A DNA stretch of 38,562 nucleotides from Bdellovibrio sp. (GTDB lineage Bacteria; Bdellovibrionota; Bdellovibrionia; Bdellovibrionales; Bdellovibrionaceae). The notes under the pieces were generated by a model, which saw only the letters and a program-made list of their open reading frames with translations, was not told the DNA's origin and did no database searches. Each line of letters opens with the position of its first letter. Within the stretch, counting starts at the first letter, position 1. Position numbers and translations under genes: made by a program. The stretch covers positions 1 through 38,562 of the forward strand of contig JACMNA010000050.1 of NCBI GenBank assembly GCA_014378765.1, written 5' to 3'. Shown here piece by piece: positions 1 to 8,261 of this stretch.

Positions 1-102
1 GCTCAGGCTTTACAATCACAAAAGTCCAATGAAAATAAAGACAATAATTCCGATGCTAAAAAGTCATTTCAGTCAATTTTAAATAAAGCCATGCACGGCT
101 AG
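1..102 (+). CDS. C-terminal end of an unidentified protein (partial)
   Basis: Frame 1 is open from the first base to a TAG at 100-102 and encodes 33 residues ending in NKAMHG. The segment is rich in Gln, Asn, Lys and Ser, which suits a flexible tail. The start lies outside the window, so no family can be named. It reads in the same direction as the next gene and is followed by a possible short terminator. That it is the end of a real gene is inferred only from the open frame and the hairpin after it. Confidence 0.45.
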   Translation, partial: AQALQSQKSNENKDNNSDAKKSFQSILNKAMHG

Positions 103-129
103 GCTTACTATTTTTTTGTTAGTACTACC

Positions 130-153
130 AGCCGCCGGCTAAGCATTTTTTTT
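130..153 (+). terminator. Possible weak rho-independent terminator
   Basis: AGCC and GGCT (130-133 and 137-140) can pair around a three-base loop. A run of eight T follows at 146-153, after a short AAGCA spacer. The stem is only four base pairs, so this is a weak candidate; its position just after the TAG at 102 is the main support. Confidence 0.3.
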
Positions 154-235
154 GTTGTTACTTCCTTTGAAAATGTTAGTGTGGTCAAGTTTTTCGTAAA
201 GACCAAGCTACTAGATTTTTTTCAGGAGTGCTTTT

Positions 236-676
236 ATGTTAAATTTTTTGCCGTTTTTCATCGCCTTGTTCATAATTTTCGCATCACCTCAACCATCCCA
301 AGCGCAAAGTATTTCGCAAGATTTCAAAAGTTCGCAGCTTACTTTTGATTACTTAGCCAGTGACGGAAGTTATTGGTATGATTGCAAGCATACGCAAGGC
401 AAAGAGCCTCATGCTTGGGTTGTCACCTGTCAGAATTATATTTTCCATTTGCATTTATTATTATTTCAATACATCCGACCGAATGAAGCTACTTTTGAAC
501 TTCACTATTGGGCCGACGAAGTTTCATTGTTAAAACAAAGTCATACGCAATCAACTTGGCTAACGGTCGACAAAGAAGCCAAAGCCAAAAGAATTATCGC
601 CTACTTAGGATTCGGAGATGATACGAGCCAATTACGTCTGGGAGTTGAATTAACTAAACCACCCGGCAAACGTTAG
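236..676 (+). CDS. Small secreted protein of unknown function
   Basis: This is a 146-residue protein. The first ~24 residues are a typical Sec signal peptide: a hydrophobic stretch, then SQAQ before the mature part, so the product should be periplasmic or outside the cell. The mature part contains two Cys residues (in DCKH and TCQN) that could form a disulfide, and several Trp and Tyr residues. An AGGAG ribosome site at 223-227 sits eight bases before the ATG and supports this start. I do not recognise a family. Flanking genes give no functional clue; it appears to be a single-gene unit. Confidence 0.7.
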   Translation: MLNFLPFFIALFIIFASPQPSQAQSISQDFKSSQLTFDYLASDGSYWYDCKHTQGKEPHAWVVTCQNYIFHLHLLLFQYIRPNEATFELHYWADEVSLLKQSHTQSTWLTVDKEAKAKRIIAYLGFGDDTSQLRLGVELTKPPGKR

Positions 677-789
677 TTATTCCACTTCAAAAAAAACCGC
701 ATTTAAGGAAATTTTCCTTACAAACAGTCTGTTAATTAACAATAAGACCGTTTCATCAACGGCATACAATTTGATGCAAATTTGTTACT

Positions 790-1239
790 ATGAATTTAAA
801 AGAAAAATTTTTCCAATTATTTCAATCAAAAACGCAGCACCTTAACATCGATGAGCTTAATGCCGGTACCGGCTTTATGTTGAGCTTGTCTGATTCGATC
901 AGTTACCTGCAGAAAAAAGGTTATACTGAAAATTTGGTGCCAGAATTTGATCATTTTACCGCACGATCGGGCGAAATGAAAATAAATCCAAAAGATTTTT
1001 TTATTGATGAAATAGTTCGTTTTGAAGTGGCCTCAGATCCTGACGACAACTCAATTTTATATGCCATTACTTGTGAAAAAGAAAATATAAAGGGTCTCTA
1101 CGTTGAATCCTACGGAACTTACCACGATGAACTATCATCGACCATGTTAGCGCGAATAAAGTTTTGCCGCGAGCAACGTAAAACGCCGAAACACTATGCC
1201 GGCAAACCCCAGTCTTTCGAACCTGAGGGGCCAGCGTAA
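790..1239 (+). CDS. Small conserved protein of the family labelled 'phosphoribosylpyrophosphate synthetase' in databases
   Basis: 149 residues, no signal peptide. The middle holds a pattern I recognise from short Bacteroidetes-type proteins: a GYTE segment, then a DFFIDEIVRFE stretch, DPDDNSILYAI, and a KGLYVESYGTY motif (roughly residues 44-116). Those relatives are often named phosphoribosylpyrophosphate synthetase, but at about 100-150 residues they are far too short for the true PRPP synthetase fold and lack its PRPP-binding loop, so the name should not be taken as function. The start codon has no clear ribosome site. The gene is convergent with the OPT transporter, 34 bases away. Confidence 0.7.
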   Translation: MNLKEKFFQLFQSKTQHLNIDELNAGTGFMLSLSDSISYLQKKGYTENLVPEFDHFTARSGEMKINPKDFFIDEIVRFEVASDPDDNSILYAITCEKENIKGLYVESYGTYHDELSSTMLARIKFCREQRKTPKHYAGKPQSFEPEGPA

Positions 1240-1273
1240 TATTCCAAGCCTAAAAGGCCGCGCCGTATTCGCC

Positions 1274-3160
1274 TTAAGCTAAGACAATATTCTCTAAAAT
1301 AATTAACACGATACCTATAATTGATCCGCCGGCAATCACGCCAGCGCAAAGTGTTTCTTGGTTGGCGACTAAAACGCGAAAGCCCAAGCTTTTTTCGTCT
1401 TTATAATTTTGCCGAGCTAGCCAGAAAACTAAGGCGCCAATTGCCATCGCGAGCGAGTTCGTAAATTGAAGAACGAATGCCAAGCCAAAGCCCACGGCCG
1501 AGATTGGAAAGCGGCCTTTGGTTCGTTTGTTTAGAATCTCGAATACAATCCCTAGAACGGCCCCAATAAGTACCGCCCATTGCGCTGTCGGATGAAGGGT
1601 ACTTAAACCCTTCGTTAATACTTCGGCCACCGCTTTCCAAATTGAAGCTCCTGGCAGCGGCAGCTTTTCGCTAGTAAATAAAGAGATATCATTATGAAAA
1701 AGCGAATAGAAAACCGGTACGGCGATAATCGCGCCGGCAAAAATACCAAGCACGTGGCCAATGGCCTGGTGACGAGGCTTACCACCCAACATATACGAAG
1801 GCTTGATATCCATTAATAAATTGCTGGCATTTAAAGACACTTCAGAAGTGATTCCGGCCGTCATCAAATTCGTTGGAATATTGCCGGGCGATAGCACGCT
1901 GTACGTAATCTGCGTAAGCTTTCCAAGCGCACCACCGGGCGTGATCGCCGTCAAACCGGTTGAAGTCACCGCAATTAAAGTAAACACAAACACCAACGGA
2001 ATTGCAATTATGCCAAGAATGTAGTGAACGCCAAACCAGGTGTGACCCAAGTAAACCGTGATAAAACCAATAATCGGAATACCAACTACGAAAATCCACA
2101 TCGGTAATTCAATATTTTTTAATGGATCATGTGCATTTTTATCTTTCTTCCGTGTAATTTTTTTGAAAGATTCTAAAATCATTCCTGGTTTCGAGAAAAA
2201 AGAATAAAGTGAAGCAGTTGTCATCATGGCGGCTCCACCCCAAAGTGACCACATCGTGATACTTTTGAAAGTTGCATGCGCAATGACGCCCGTTGAAATA
2301 AAGTAAGGAGCTAAAATAAAGTAATTTATAAACCCACCTAACAACAATGACATGGCGGTTTTCATGTTCATTAGTCCGCCCGTCCCCATCATAACGATTG
2401 ATGTTTCCATTTGAATCGTTAAATCTTTTAATGGCGTATCGAAAATCTTAGGCGTTGCAAATTTATAAATGAAGCTATCCCAATATTCGGGTAAAGTTAT
2501 AAACTTAAGTTTTAAAGTTTCCATCATTTTTTCGCTACGTAACAATTCAATTAACCCCGATAAGCCGGCACCGTAGAGTAAGATTTTTGCTTTAAATAAA
2601 CCTTCACGTTCATCATCACCGTGTAAGCCGTCTAAAACAATGGCGGCCGCCCTACCCTCTGGAAATGGCATTTGCTCATCGTTAATGTAACGCTTCTTTA
2701 ACGGAAATGCGAACAACACGCCTAATAATGAAAGCACAATGATCCACCAGAAGCACTGCCACATGGGTATCACTTGGCCAGTAACCATCATATAGGCCGG
2801 AATTGAAGCCATTAACGGCGCCGTCATGTAGCCTGCACTCGTGGCAATGGATTGCATTGCGTTGTTTTCTAGTATCGTCATCTCTTTACCGATTTTTAGT
2901 CGGGCTAAAACTTTAAAAAGAGCGAACGACAAAATAACGGAAGTAATTCCCACGCCAAGCGTCCAACCGGTTTTGATTCCAACGTAAAGATTAGTTAAAC
3001 ACAAAACCATGCCCAATAGCATACCGGTTAAAGCCGATCGCAAATTTAATTGCGGCATGTCGCCCTGATAAACGTTTTTTAACCACCACTCGTCTTTTTG
3101 CTCGAGGGTCATTTCGCGCACTTGATCGTCAGTCAGTTCTTTTATACCCGGGCCGGCCAT
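1274..3160 (-). CDS. OPT-family oligopeptide/metal-chelate transporter
   Basis: 628 residues with about 14-16 hydrophobic segments. The N-terminus has a short cytoplasmic charged region, then a segment around NLYVGIKTGWTLGVGI, typical of the first helices of the oligopeptide transporter (OPT/YSL) superfamily. GRAAAIVLDG near residue 170 and the GGFINYFILAPY region also fit. OPT proteins are proton-coupled inner-membrane importers of oligopeptides or metal chelates; the bacterial branch substrate is usually unknown. Length matches bacterial OPT members (600-680). Translation starts at ATG 3158-3160 with AAGTAGG upstream. An inverted repeat in the leader (3185-3206) may be an operator. Confidence 0.93.
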   Translation of the reverse strand: MAGPGIKELTDDQVREMTLEQKDEWWLKNVYQGDMPQLNLRSALTGMLLGMVLCLTNLYVGIKTGWTLGVGITSVILSFALFKVLARLKIGKEMTILENNAMQSIATSAGYMTAPLMASIPAYMMVTGQVIPMWQCFWWIIVLSLLGVLFAFPLKKRYINDEQMPFPEGRAAAIVLDGLHGDDEREGLFKAKILLYGAGLSGLIELLRSEKMMETLKLKFITLPEYWDSFIYKFATPKIFDTPLKDLTIQMETSIVMMGTGGLMNMKTAMSLLLGGFINYFILAPYFISTGVIAHATFKSITMWSLWGGAAMMTTASLYSFFSKPGMILESFKKITRKKDKNAHDPLKNIELPMWIFVVGIPIIGFITVYLGHTWFGVHYILGIIAIPLVFVFTLIAVTSTGLTAITPGGALGKLTQITYSVLSPGNIPTNLMTAGITSEVSLNASNLLMDIKPSYMLGGKPRHQAIGHVLGIFAGAIIAVPVFYSLFHNDISLFTSEKLPLPGASIWKAVAEVLTKGLSTLHPTAQWAVLIGAVLGIVFEILNKRTKGRFPISAVGFGLAFVLQFTNSLAMAIGALVFWLARQNYKDEKSLGFRVLVANQETLCAGVIAGGSIIGIVLIILENIVLA

Positions 3161-3184
3161 AAAACCTACTTTGTTATGTTGTTT

Positions 3185-3206
3185 AAGCTAAAAATTGTTT
3201 TAGCTT
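3185..3206. promoter_or_regulatory. Perfect inverted repeat upstream of the OPT transporter gene
   Basis: AAGCTAAAA at 3185-3193 is an exact inverted copy of TTTTAGCTT at 3198-3206, separated by four bases. It lies 25-46 bases before the transporter start codon, where an operator or leader hairpin would act. There is no U-run suited to a terminator on the minus strand. Function is inferred. Confidence 0.4.
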
Positions 3207-3370
3207 TCCATTTTTAAAAAAGACGATCATGCCCGACCGGACTCAGCTTGTTAAGTAGAATTTTTAACTTTTAGAGCAGCTTAAATTTCATACGATTCAT
3301 TTAAACCTTAGACTGAATTTTGTATCAAAGATTAGTGAAAGCCAATTATCGAAGTATAAACGGTAATCAG

Positions 3371-3396
3371 AAGAACTCCTCGCAAAAGGGGTTCTT
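3371..3396 (-). terminator. Ten-base-pair hairpin downstream of the biosynthetic operon
   Basis: AAGAACTCCT (3371-3380) pairs with AGGGGTTCTT (3387-3396) with one G-U pair and a six-base loop. It sits about 40 bases after the stop of the acyl carrier protein gene on the minus strand. A second small hairpin (CTTGC/GCAAG) follows at 3394-3408. No U-tract follows on the minus strand, so it may be an mRNA 3' end stabiliser or a factor-assisted end rather than a classic terminator. Confidence 0.4.
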
Positions 3397-3434
3397 GCTA
3401 TGTGCAAGCAAAAAGCAAATTTAATTTCTAATAA

Positions 3435-3731
3435 TTAATTTTTATAAAGCTCGATGAAAGCATTTATTTTATCTATCGGCGCAGCCGTTTGAACGAATTG
3501 CGCCAATTCAGTGAACGATCTAAACATATTTTTAAGGGGCATTGAGTCTGCCTTCAAATCTAAGTGACGCTCAAGGCATGTTACAATTTCCACGGCATCT
3601 AAGCTATCAAGTTGCAGAAGTCCCGTGCCACCAATGACCGGGTCAGAATTTTGAATTTGGGCAACCGTAACTCCGCGCACGCGACATTGCTCAATCACCA
3701 TTTTCTTTAAAGAATAATTTAATGATTCCAT
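3435..3731 (-). CDS. Acyl carrier protein of the DarAB-type locus
   Basis: 98 residues with the ACP/phosphopantetheine-binding signature. The LDSLDAVE motif puts the prosthetic-group serine at residue 43, and helix III follows around residues 60-80. It would carry acyl and beta-ketoacyl intermediates for the KS, CLF, DarB-like and BtrH-like enzymes of the locus, after priming by a phosphopantetheinyl transferase encoded elsewhere. It is the last of seven minus-strand genes and starts 16 bases after the permease stop. The protein is a little longer than housekeeping AcpP (about 78) because of an extra C-terminal extension, so it is likely a pathway-dedicated ACP. Confidence 0.88.
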   Translation of the reverse strand: MESLNYSLKKMVIEQCRVRGVTVAQIQNSDPVIGGTGLLQLDSLDAVEIVTCLERHLDLKADSMPLKNMFRSFTELAQFVQTAAPIDKINAFIELYKN

Positions 3732-3747
3732 TTCAACTACCAGGTCC

Positions 3748-4932
3748 TTAAGAATTTTCTGTCCATCGGAATCGCCAACTTGAGATCAAGCAAGCTACCA
3801 ACGAAAATCCCAGCAGCCAATAAATTCGTGGTAAAATGGCCATTAAACTAAGCTTTCTAACAAATAAATCAAGGTACGCTTCTAATCCCCAATAAAGCGG
3901 TGAAAGGGCCGACACTTTTTGCATCAAATCAGGCATCACGTAACTGGGGATCATAACGCCACCGATGATTGCTAAAATAACAACGCTAAAAGCGCCAAAG
4001 GCATGCGCTTGTTCGGAGGTCTCGGCGAAACATGAAACTAATAGCCCGTAAGAGGTTGCGGCCCACGCACTAGCGAACGTGATAGCCGCTAAAGCCCACC
4101 AGTCAAAGTTAAGATCAAGTTGCAGCCCCGTCAATTTGGGTAGAATAAAAAGACCTACCGCTAGCATAACCGCAAATTGCAGCACGTTGATGATGAAAAA
4201 CGGAATGATCTTTCCTAGTATAAGATGCCATTTAGTAATCGGAAAACTCAGCAAGCGTTTAAAAACTCCCAGGCGGCGATCGCGAATCATGCTATTTGTT
4301 AAAGGAATTAAAATAAAAAACATTCCAAATAAAGACCAAGCGGGCACCGTTTGTTGAATAGGATTCGGTAAGACAACTCCGCCCAAAGCACTCTTTGTAA
4401 CTAGGCCCGAAAACTGACTAACATCGGTAATTTTAACATTCAGCGCGCTGCCTTTAAGTTCGGAGCGAAGGCGCTCGATAAGCATGCCTTGCAGTGAAAG
4501 TAACAAATGGCTTTCAACGAGCGTTCGTGAAGATTGATCTAATAAAGGATCGAATAATATTTGAATTTGGTCCACAGGTAACAAAGACTTCGCCGCCTGT
4601 AGTTTTTGAATTGTTTTATCAATATTACTGGGTAAGACCAAAACTAATTCAGCCTCTGACTTCTCTGGCAACTCCGCAACGATATGCAGACCGTAATTAA
4701 ATTTTTTAAGCTTATTGGTAAGTTGTGCGCAGCTTGAAGGGCCCGTGCAGGGGTCAGTCGTAATAACCCAAAGATCCGTGTTTTTGCCAACTTTCGATTG
4801 GTAAACATCTTGTAAAGCAAAGGTTAAAAAAATAATTAAAGCTAGCGGCATTAAAAATAATAAGGCCAGCGCCTGGCGGTCGGTAAATAAAATTTTTAAT
4901 TCGTGCCCGACGATGATCATGATTTTTTTCAT
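3748..4932 (-). CDS. ABC-2 type exporter permease
   Basis: 394 residues with the layout of ABC-2 permeases: an N-terminal helix at residues ~20-40, a large external loop (~45-205, with two Cys in DPCTGPSSC), then five helices in the C-terminal half. The segment MIRDRRLGVFKRLLSFPI just after the second helix is the characteristic cytoplasmic coupling region. It pairs with the ATPase encoded upstream: the two genes share the ATGA overlap 4929-4932. Drug, lipid and polysaccharide exporters belong to this family; location in a DarAB-type locus suggests that it moves the lipid product out of the cytoplasm. That substrate is an inference. Confidence 0.9.
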   Translation of the reverse strand: MKKIMIIVGHELKILFTDRQALALLFLMPLALIIFLTFALQDVYQSKVGKNTDLWVITTDPCTGPSSCAQLTNKLKKFNYGLHIVAELPEKSEAELVLVLPSNIDKTIQKLQAAKSLLPVDQIQILFDPLLDQSSRTLVESHLLLSLQGMLIERLRSELKGSALNVKITDVSQFSGLVTKSALGGVVLPNPIQQTVPAWSLFGMFFILIPLTNSMIRDRRLGVFKRLLSFPITKWHLILGKIIPFFIINVLQFAVMLAVGLFILPKLTGLQLDLNFDWWALAAITFASAWAATSYGLLVSCFAETSEQAHAFGAFSVVILAIIGGVMIPSYVMPDLMQKVSALSPLYWGLEAYLDLFVRKLSLMAILPRIYWLLGFSLVACLISSWRFRWTENS

Positions 4933-5657
4933 ACGGTTTCAACGCCCGTCAATTCTAAATAACGTTTCTCTAAATCGCCTTCGCCGAAAATTTCGGCACG
5001 GGGGCCTATTGCAATCATACGGCCGCCTAAAAGCACGCCGGTTTGATCACAAAGTTTTTTAACTTCTTCTAAATAATGAGTTGAGTAAATAAGGGTCACC
5101 CCTTCATTTTTTAATTCTAAAAGCTTTTCAAAAATAAAATTTCGCGATTCGGGATCAATTCCGACTGTAGGTTCATCTAAAATTAAAAGTTCGGGCCGAT
5201 TCAGCAGCGCCACGCCCAGATTAAGCCGCCGCTTCATTCCGCCCGACAGCTCACTTACTTTCGAATTTTTTCGATCACCCAGCCCGACCCAATCGATTAC
5301 GCGCGCGACTTCGATGAACGGCGCCTGCATTAATCGCGCAAAGTAAGTTAAGTTCTCCAGTACAGTCAAAGTTGGATATAAAGCAATTTCTTGCGGAGCG
5401 TAGCCTAATTTTGATTTATAATTTTTAATCTGCTGCCGATCATATCCCAATATTTCTGCCTTTTGGTACTGTGTCCGGCTGTTCGTTTCAATTTGCCCAC
5501 ACAAAAAAGAAATTAAGCTCGTTTTTCCCGCGCCGTTAGGCCCCAGTAAACCAAAAAAAGATCCGCGCGCAATTTGTAGATTTAAATTGGTTAAAGCCTT
5601 TCGATTTGAACCGGCATACTGTAATTCAAGCGCCTGAATATCAATGGCGTATTTCAA
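4929..5657 (-). CDS. ABC transporter ATP-binding subunit (exporter)
   Basis: 242 residues, a complete nucleotide-binding domain. Walker A is GPNGAGKTS (about residues 39-47), the Q-loop lies in GYAPQEIALYP, the signature is LSGGMKRR, Walker B is LLILDEPTVGID and the switch histidine is in STHYLEE. This pattern matches the ATPases that partner ABC-2 permeases, and the permease gene follows with a four-base overlap. The start is TTG at 5655-5657, overlapping the stop of the BtrH-like gene (TTGA) and preceded by AGGAG, which indicates translational coupling. No NBD motif is missing, so it should be active. Confidence 0.92.
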   Translation of the reverse strand: MKYAIDIQALELQYAGSNRKALTNLNLQIARGSFFGLLGPNGAGKTSLISFLCGQIETNSRTQYQKAEILGYDRQQIKNYKSKLGYAPQEIALYPTLTVLENLTYFARLMQAPFIEVARVIDWVGLGDRKNSKVSELSGGMKRRLNLGVALLNRPELLILDEPTVGIDPESRNFIFEKLLELKNEGVTLIYSTHYLEEVKKLCDQTGVLLGGRMIAIGPRAEIFGEGDLEKRYLELTGVETV

Positions 5658-6673
5658 AGGTAACTCCTTCGCAACTTCTGGTAGACGGCTTTTTCATATT
5701 CGGCAATTTTTAGCAGAATTTCTGGTATGGTCTCATACGGTTGATCAAAGCGATCTTTGCAAAACTGCGCCCCCATTGTGGCAAATGTTCGCCAAAGGTC
5801 ACCTACTTCGCTCATCATCAGCGCGGCCTCAAGCAAAGTTTTTTCTTGCAGCTTTTGGCCCGCTTCCTGTAAAAAAGCGGCGTATAAATAACGAAACCCC
5901 GCTCCGCCCGTGCCAATTTCTTCTTGCATACGAATCACTTGCGCCATTTGTAATTTCTGCGCTTCGCGATCAGGAAACTTCTTTGGCCATTTTTTTATTT
6001 GCTTACTTAAAAACCGAATTCCATTAATGCCCGCAAACGGCACGGGACTGAATAACATTCTATGTACTACTTCTTTTATTCCCGCGCGCACGGCCCGAGC
6101 CAATTTTTCTTCAATTGCAAAATTTTTGTTTTGCGGAAAATAAATTAGACCTTTTGGCGCTAGCGCACCTTTCGCGAATCGCGCCTTACTCAGCGCGTGG
6201 GCCGAACACACCGATGTATTTTCTAAAACCGGGTCGCTGATTTGATACGTGTCGTCAGAATTTTTTTGCAGAACAACTAAGTTATGGCCATTAAATTGAA
6301 AACGAAATTGCTGGGGAATATACGGTAACCAATAAATATTACTGCGCACTCCGACGGGCTGGCCTTTTGCTAAAAATTCGTCGAGGGCTTTTTCGCCTTT
6401 TTCTTTCTGGCGGTAAGTTTGATATTGATAATCAATTTCTAGTCGCTGACAAGTTTTTTTAAATATAGTTCCCGGAAATGAACGGTAACTTGTTAAGGGT
6501 AGGCCCATCACTTTTACCCAAGGCACGTGAATGAAAAAAAGGCCGCTGCCAATGCCAAAACTCATCGCTTCGCTTAAAACGGCACCGACTCCGCATAATA
6601 AATTACTAGTAACGCCCGATTCACAGTGCGCGGCCTGCCGGTGTTGAAAGTAAGCCTTTTCAATTCCTAGCAA
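5654..6673 (-). CDS. BtrH-like acyltransferase (BtrH N-terminal domain plus DUF4872-like region)
   Basis: About 339 residues. The N-terminus has the BtrH hallmark HRQAAHCESG (His16-Cys17-Glu18 with this start), followed by SEAMSFGIGSGLFF, then a C39-peptidase-like body with GHNLVVL and YQISDP. In butirosin biosynthesis BtrH moves an acyl group from an acyl carrier protein to an amine. Here, next to a dedicated ACP, it may acylate the pathway product or load the exporter; this is inference. The open frame extends to a TTG at 6718, but that lacks a good ribosome site and overlaps the previous gene by 52 bases. TTG 6671-6673, with AAGGG seven bases upstream, fits the family N-terminus better and leaves a seven-base overlap. 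Confidence 0.82.
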   Translation of the reverse strand: MLGIEKAYFQHRQAAHCESGVTSNLLCGVGAVLSEAMSFGIGSGLFFIHVPWVKVMGLPLTSYRSFPGTIFKKTCQRLEIDYQYQTYRQKEKGEKALDEFLAKGQPVGVRSNIYWLPYIPQQFRFQFNGHNLVVLQKNSDDTYQISDPVLENTSVCSAHALSKARFAKGALAPKGLIYFPQNKNFAIEEKLARAVRAGIKEVVHRMLFSPVPFAGINGIRFLSKQIKKWPKKFPDREAQKLQMAQVIRMQEEIGTGGAGFRYLYAAFLQEAGQKLQEKTLLEAALMMSEVGDLWRTFATMGAQFCKDRFDQPYETIPEILLKIAEYEKAVYQKLRRSYL

Positions 6674-7071
6674 GGCTCCGCCCTTTTTTGCAAAACGTCT
6701 GCTGGTACTTCTAGGCAATTAGCGTATCGCTCAATCCACTTATGTTTTAGTTTATTAAAAACCAGCGGGCGTAAATGCCATTGCACGCGCCACTTAGAAA
6801 TTTGCATATTTTCGGCCAGCAGCCCCGCATCCATCTGCCTTAATTTCATAAAATACTCTAAGGGGCTTGATTTCCCTTCAGACACGCGAACTTTAGTTCG
6901 CTCAAGATCTAGTTCAATATTTTTCCAGGCTAAGCTTTTGACCGTTTCTTCGACGTGCCAACCGCTCGTTCTGGCCGCAACAAAAAGGCCGTTCTCGTCT
7001 AAGGCGTAGCACATTTTTTTCGCGCCTTCATACGAGGCGTCGTTGTCTTGTGGAACGTCGACGACCTTCAT
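6667..7071 (-). CDS. Small protein of unknown function in the DarAB-type operon
   Basis: 134 residues, no signal peptide or membrane segment. The first third begins KVVDVPQDND; the last third (about residues 70-130) has LLAENMQISKWRVQWHL followed by a Leu/Tyr-rich helical stretch, which vaguely resembles an Xre-type helix-turn-helix. It could be a regulator, an adaptor for the synthase enzymes, or something else; the sequence does not decide. Its ATG overlaps the DarB-like stop by four bases (7068-7071), and its stop overlaps the BtrH-like start, so it is translated as part of the pathway operon. I recall similarly sized unknown proteins at this position in flexirubin-type clusters, but cannot verify that here. 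Confidence 0.75.
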   Translation of the reverse strand: MKVVDVPQDNDASYEGAKKMCYALDENGLFVAARTSGWHVEETVKSLAWKNIELDLERTKVRVSEGKSSPLEYFMKLRQMDAGLLAENMQISKWRVQWHLRPLVFNKLKHKWIERYANCLEVPADVLQKRAEPC

Positions 7072-8234
7072 ACCACTTCAAGCTCGACGTAATAAACGCT
7101 GAATCTGGCACTTTCAGGAATATAACAAAGAATCTTTTCGCCTACGTTCAGCGATTTTGTTTTTATCAATTGGTCGATAAAGGTAAACATCGACGCCGAA
7201 CCGATATTGCCCGTGTCGGGCAAAGTCGTAAACCACCGCTCTTGTGGAATATCGAAATCAACGGACTTTAATACTTCAGTTAAAGTATCGCGAAAATAAT
7301 TTGAAGAGTAATGCGGTAAAAACCAAGTGTAATCACCCGGATTCAATCCATACTTCTTTTTTAATTCTGGTAGCGGGCGTTGGACGGTATACACCGGAAT
7401 CATTTCGCGCAGCTGACGAATATCTTGCCGAAAATTCATAACAAATTTAGCCGCCGGCGCTTTTGTATCTTGCGCAAGCCTTAAATCTTTCCAACACATT
7501 ACCGAACCGTCATCCTGCCGTTCACCGCCCGCGTACATACAAACCGCTTGCTCATTCGCGTAAGAACGTCCCTCGATCCAATTAATTTTTAAATTCGTTT
7601 TGCCGGCCAGTTTTTGATCGCTCATGTACATTGCCGCGGCCCCATCTGAAAGCATCCATCTTAAGAAATCATGTTCAAAGGCCACCATCGGATTTTTTTG
7701 TAAAGCCGCAAAATTTTCTTCGCTTTCAGAAACAAAAAATTCTGAACGCATAAACTTACTGGCTGTTTCCGAACCCGTTACAATCGCATTTGTACTGTTA
7801 TTTGCTAGGATGCTTAAATACGCGGTCTTAAGCGCCGACATTGAACTGCAGCATACGCCCGCCGAAGAAAAGACTTCACCGCTAAAATCAGCTAACTCGC
7901 CCTGCACCATCTGGCCGTGACCGGGCACAACTAAATCAGCGACCGTAGTTCCACAGCAAAGCACCTCAGCATTTTTTAAATTAAGATCTAGATGAACAGC
8001 ATAAAGATTTTTGATGGCCAGGGCCGCCAATTGCGCATTCGAGTGCGTTGGTTTTCGCGTCGCGGGATCAATGGCATAGTAGCGGGTCTTAATTTGATTA
8101 CTTCCAAGCACAACATTTTTTGAACGCGACGGACGATCACCTATAACTCCTAAAACATTTTCGATTTCGTCATTTGAAACCGGCGAATTAGGAAAAAATG
8201 TTTGCGTGGCATTGATGTAAACTGATCTTGTCAA
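7068..8234 (-). CDS. DarB-like ketosynthase III (3-oxoacyl-ACP synthase III family)
   Basis: 388 residues of the KAS III/thiolase fold. The N-terminal pattern (FFPNSPVSNDEIE, then IKTRYYAID) is typical of the DarB branch rather than FabH. The triad is intact: Cys128 (or the adjacent Cys129) in GVCCSSM, His308 in LPHYSS and Asn343 in DTGNIGSAS. DarB enzymes condense a beta-ketoacyl thioester with an unsaturated acyl thioester and cyclise the product to a 2,5-dialkylcyclohexane-1,3-dione, the precursor of dialkylresorcinols. The TTG start is preceded by AGAGGATG. It follows the DarA-like gene by 27 bases and overlaps the next gene by four. The exact substrates are unknown. Confidence 0.88.
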   Translation of the reverse strand: MTRSVYINATQTFFPNSPVSNDEIENVLGVIGDRPSRSKNVVLGSNQIKTRYYAIDPATRKPTHSNAQLAALAIKNLYAVHLDLNLKNAEVLCCGTTVADLVVPGHGQMVQGELADFSGEVFSSAGVCCSSMSALKTAYLSILANNSTNAIVTGSETASKFMRSEFFVSESEENFAALQKNPMVAFEHDFLRWMLSDGAAAMYMSDQKLAGKTNLKINWIEGRSYANEQAVCMYAGGERQDDGSVMCWKDLRLAQDTKAPAAKFVMNFRQDIRQLREMIPVYTVQRPLPELKKKYGLNPGDYTWFLPHYSSNYFRDTLTEVLKSVDFDIPQERWFTTLPDTGNIGSASMFTFIDQLIKTKSLNVGEKILCYIPESARFSVYYVELEVV

Positions 8235-8261
8235 AACATCCTCTTTACTGATTTCGAAAAT

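Noticed and set aside
790..1239. True phosphoribosylpyrophosphate synthetase
   Set aside because: Only 149 residues with no PRPP loop; the database label of the small family is misleading.
5644..6143. Plus-strand open frames inside the ATPase and BtrH-like genes
   Set aside because: They are shadows of the well-supported minus-strand genes; no ribosome site and no recognisable domain.
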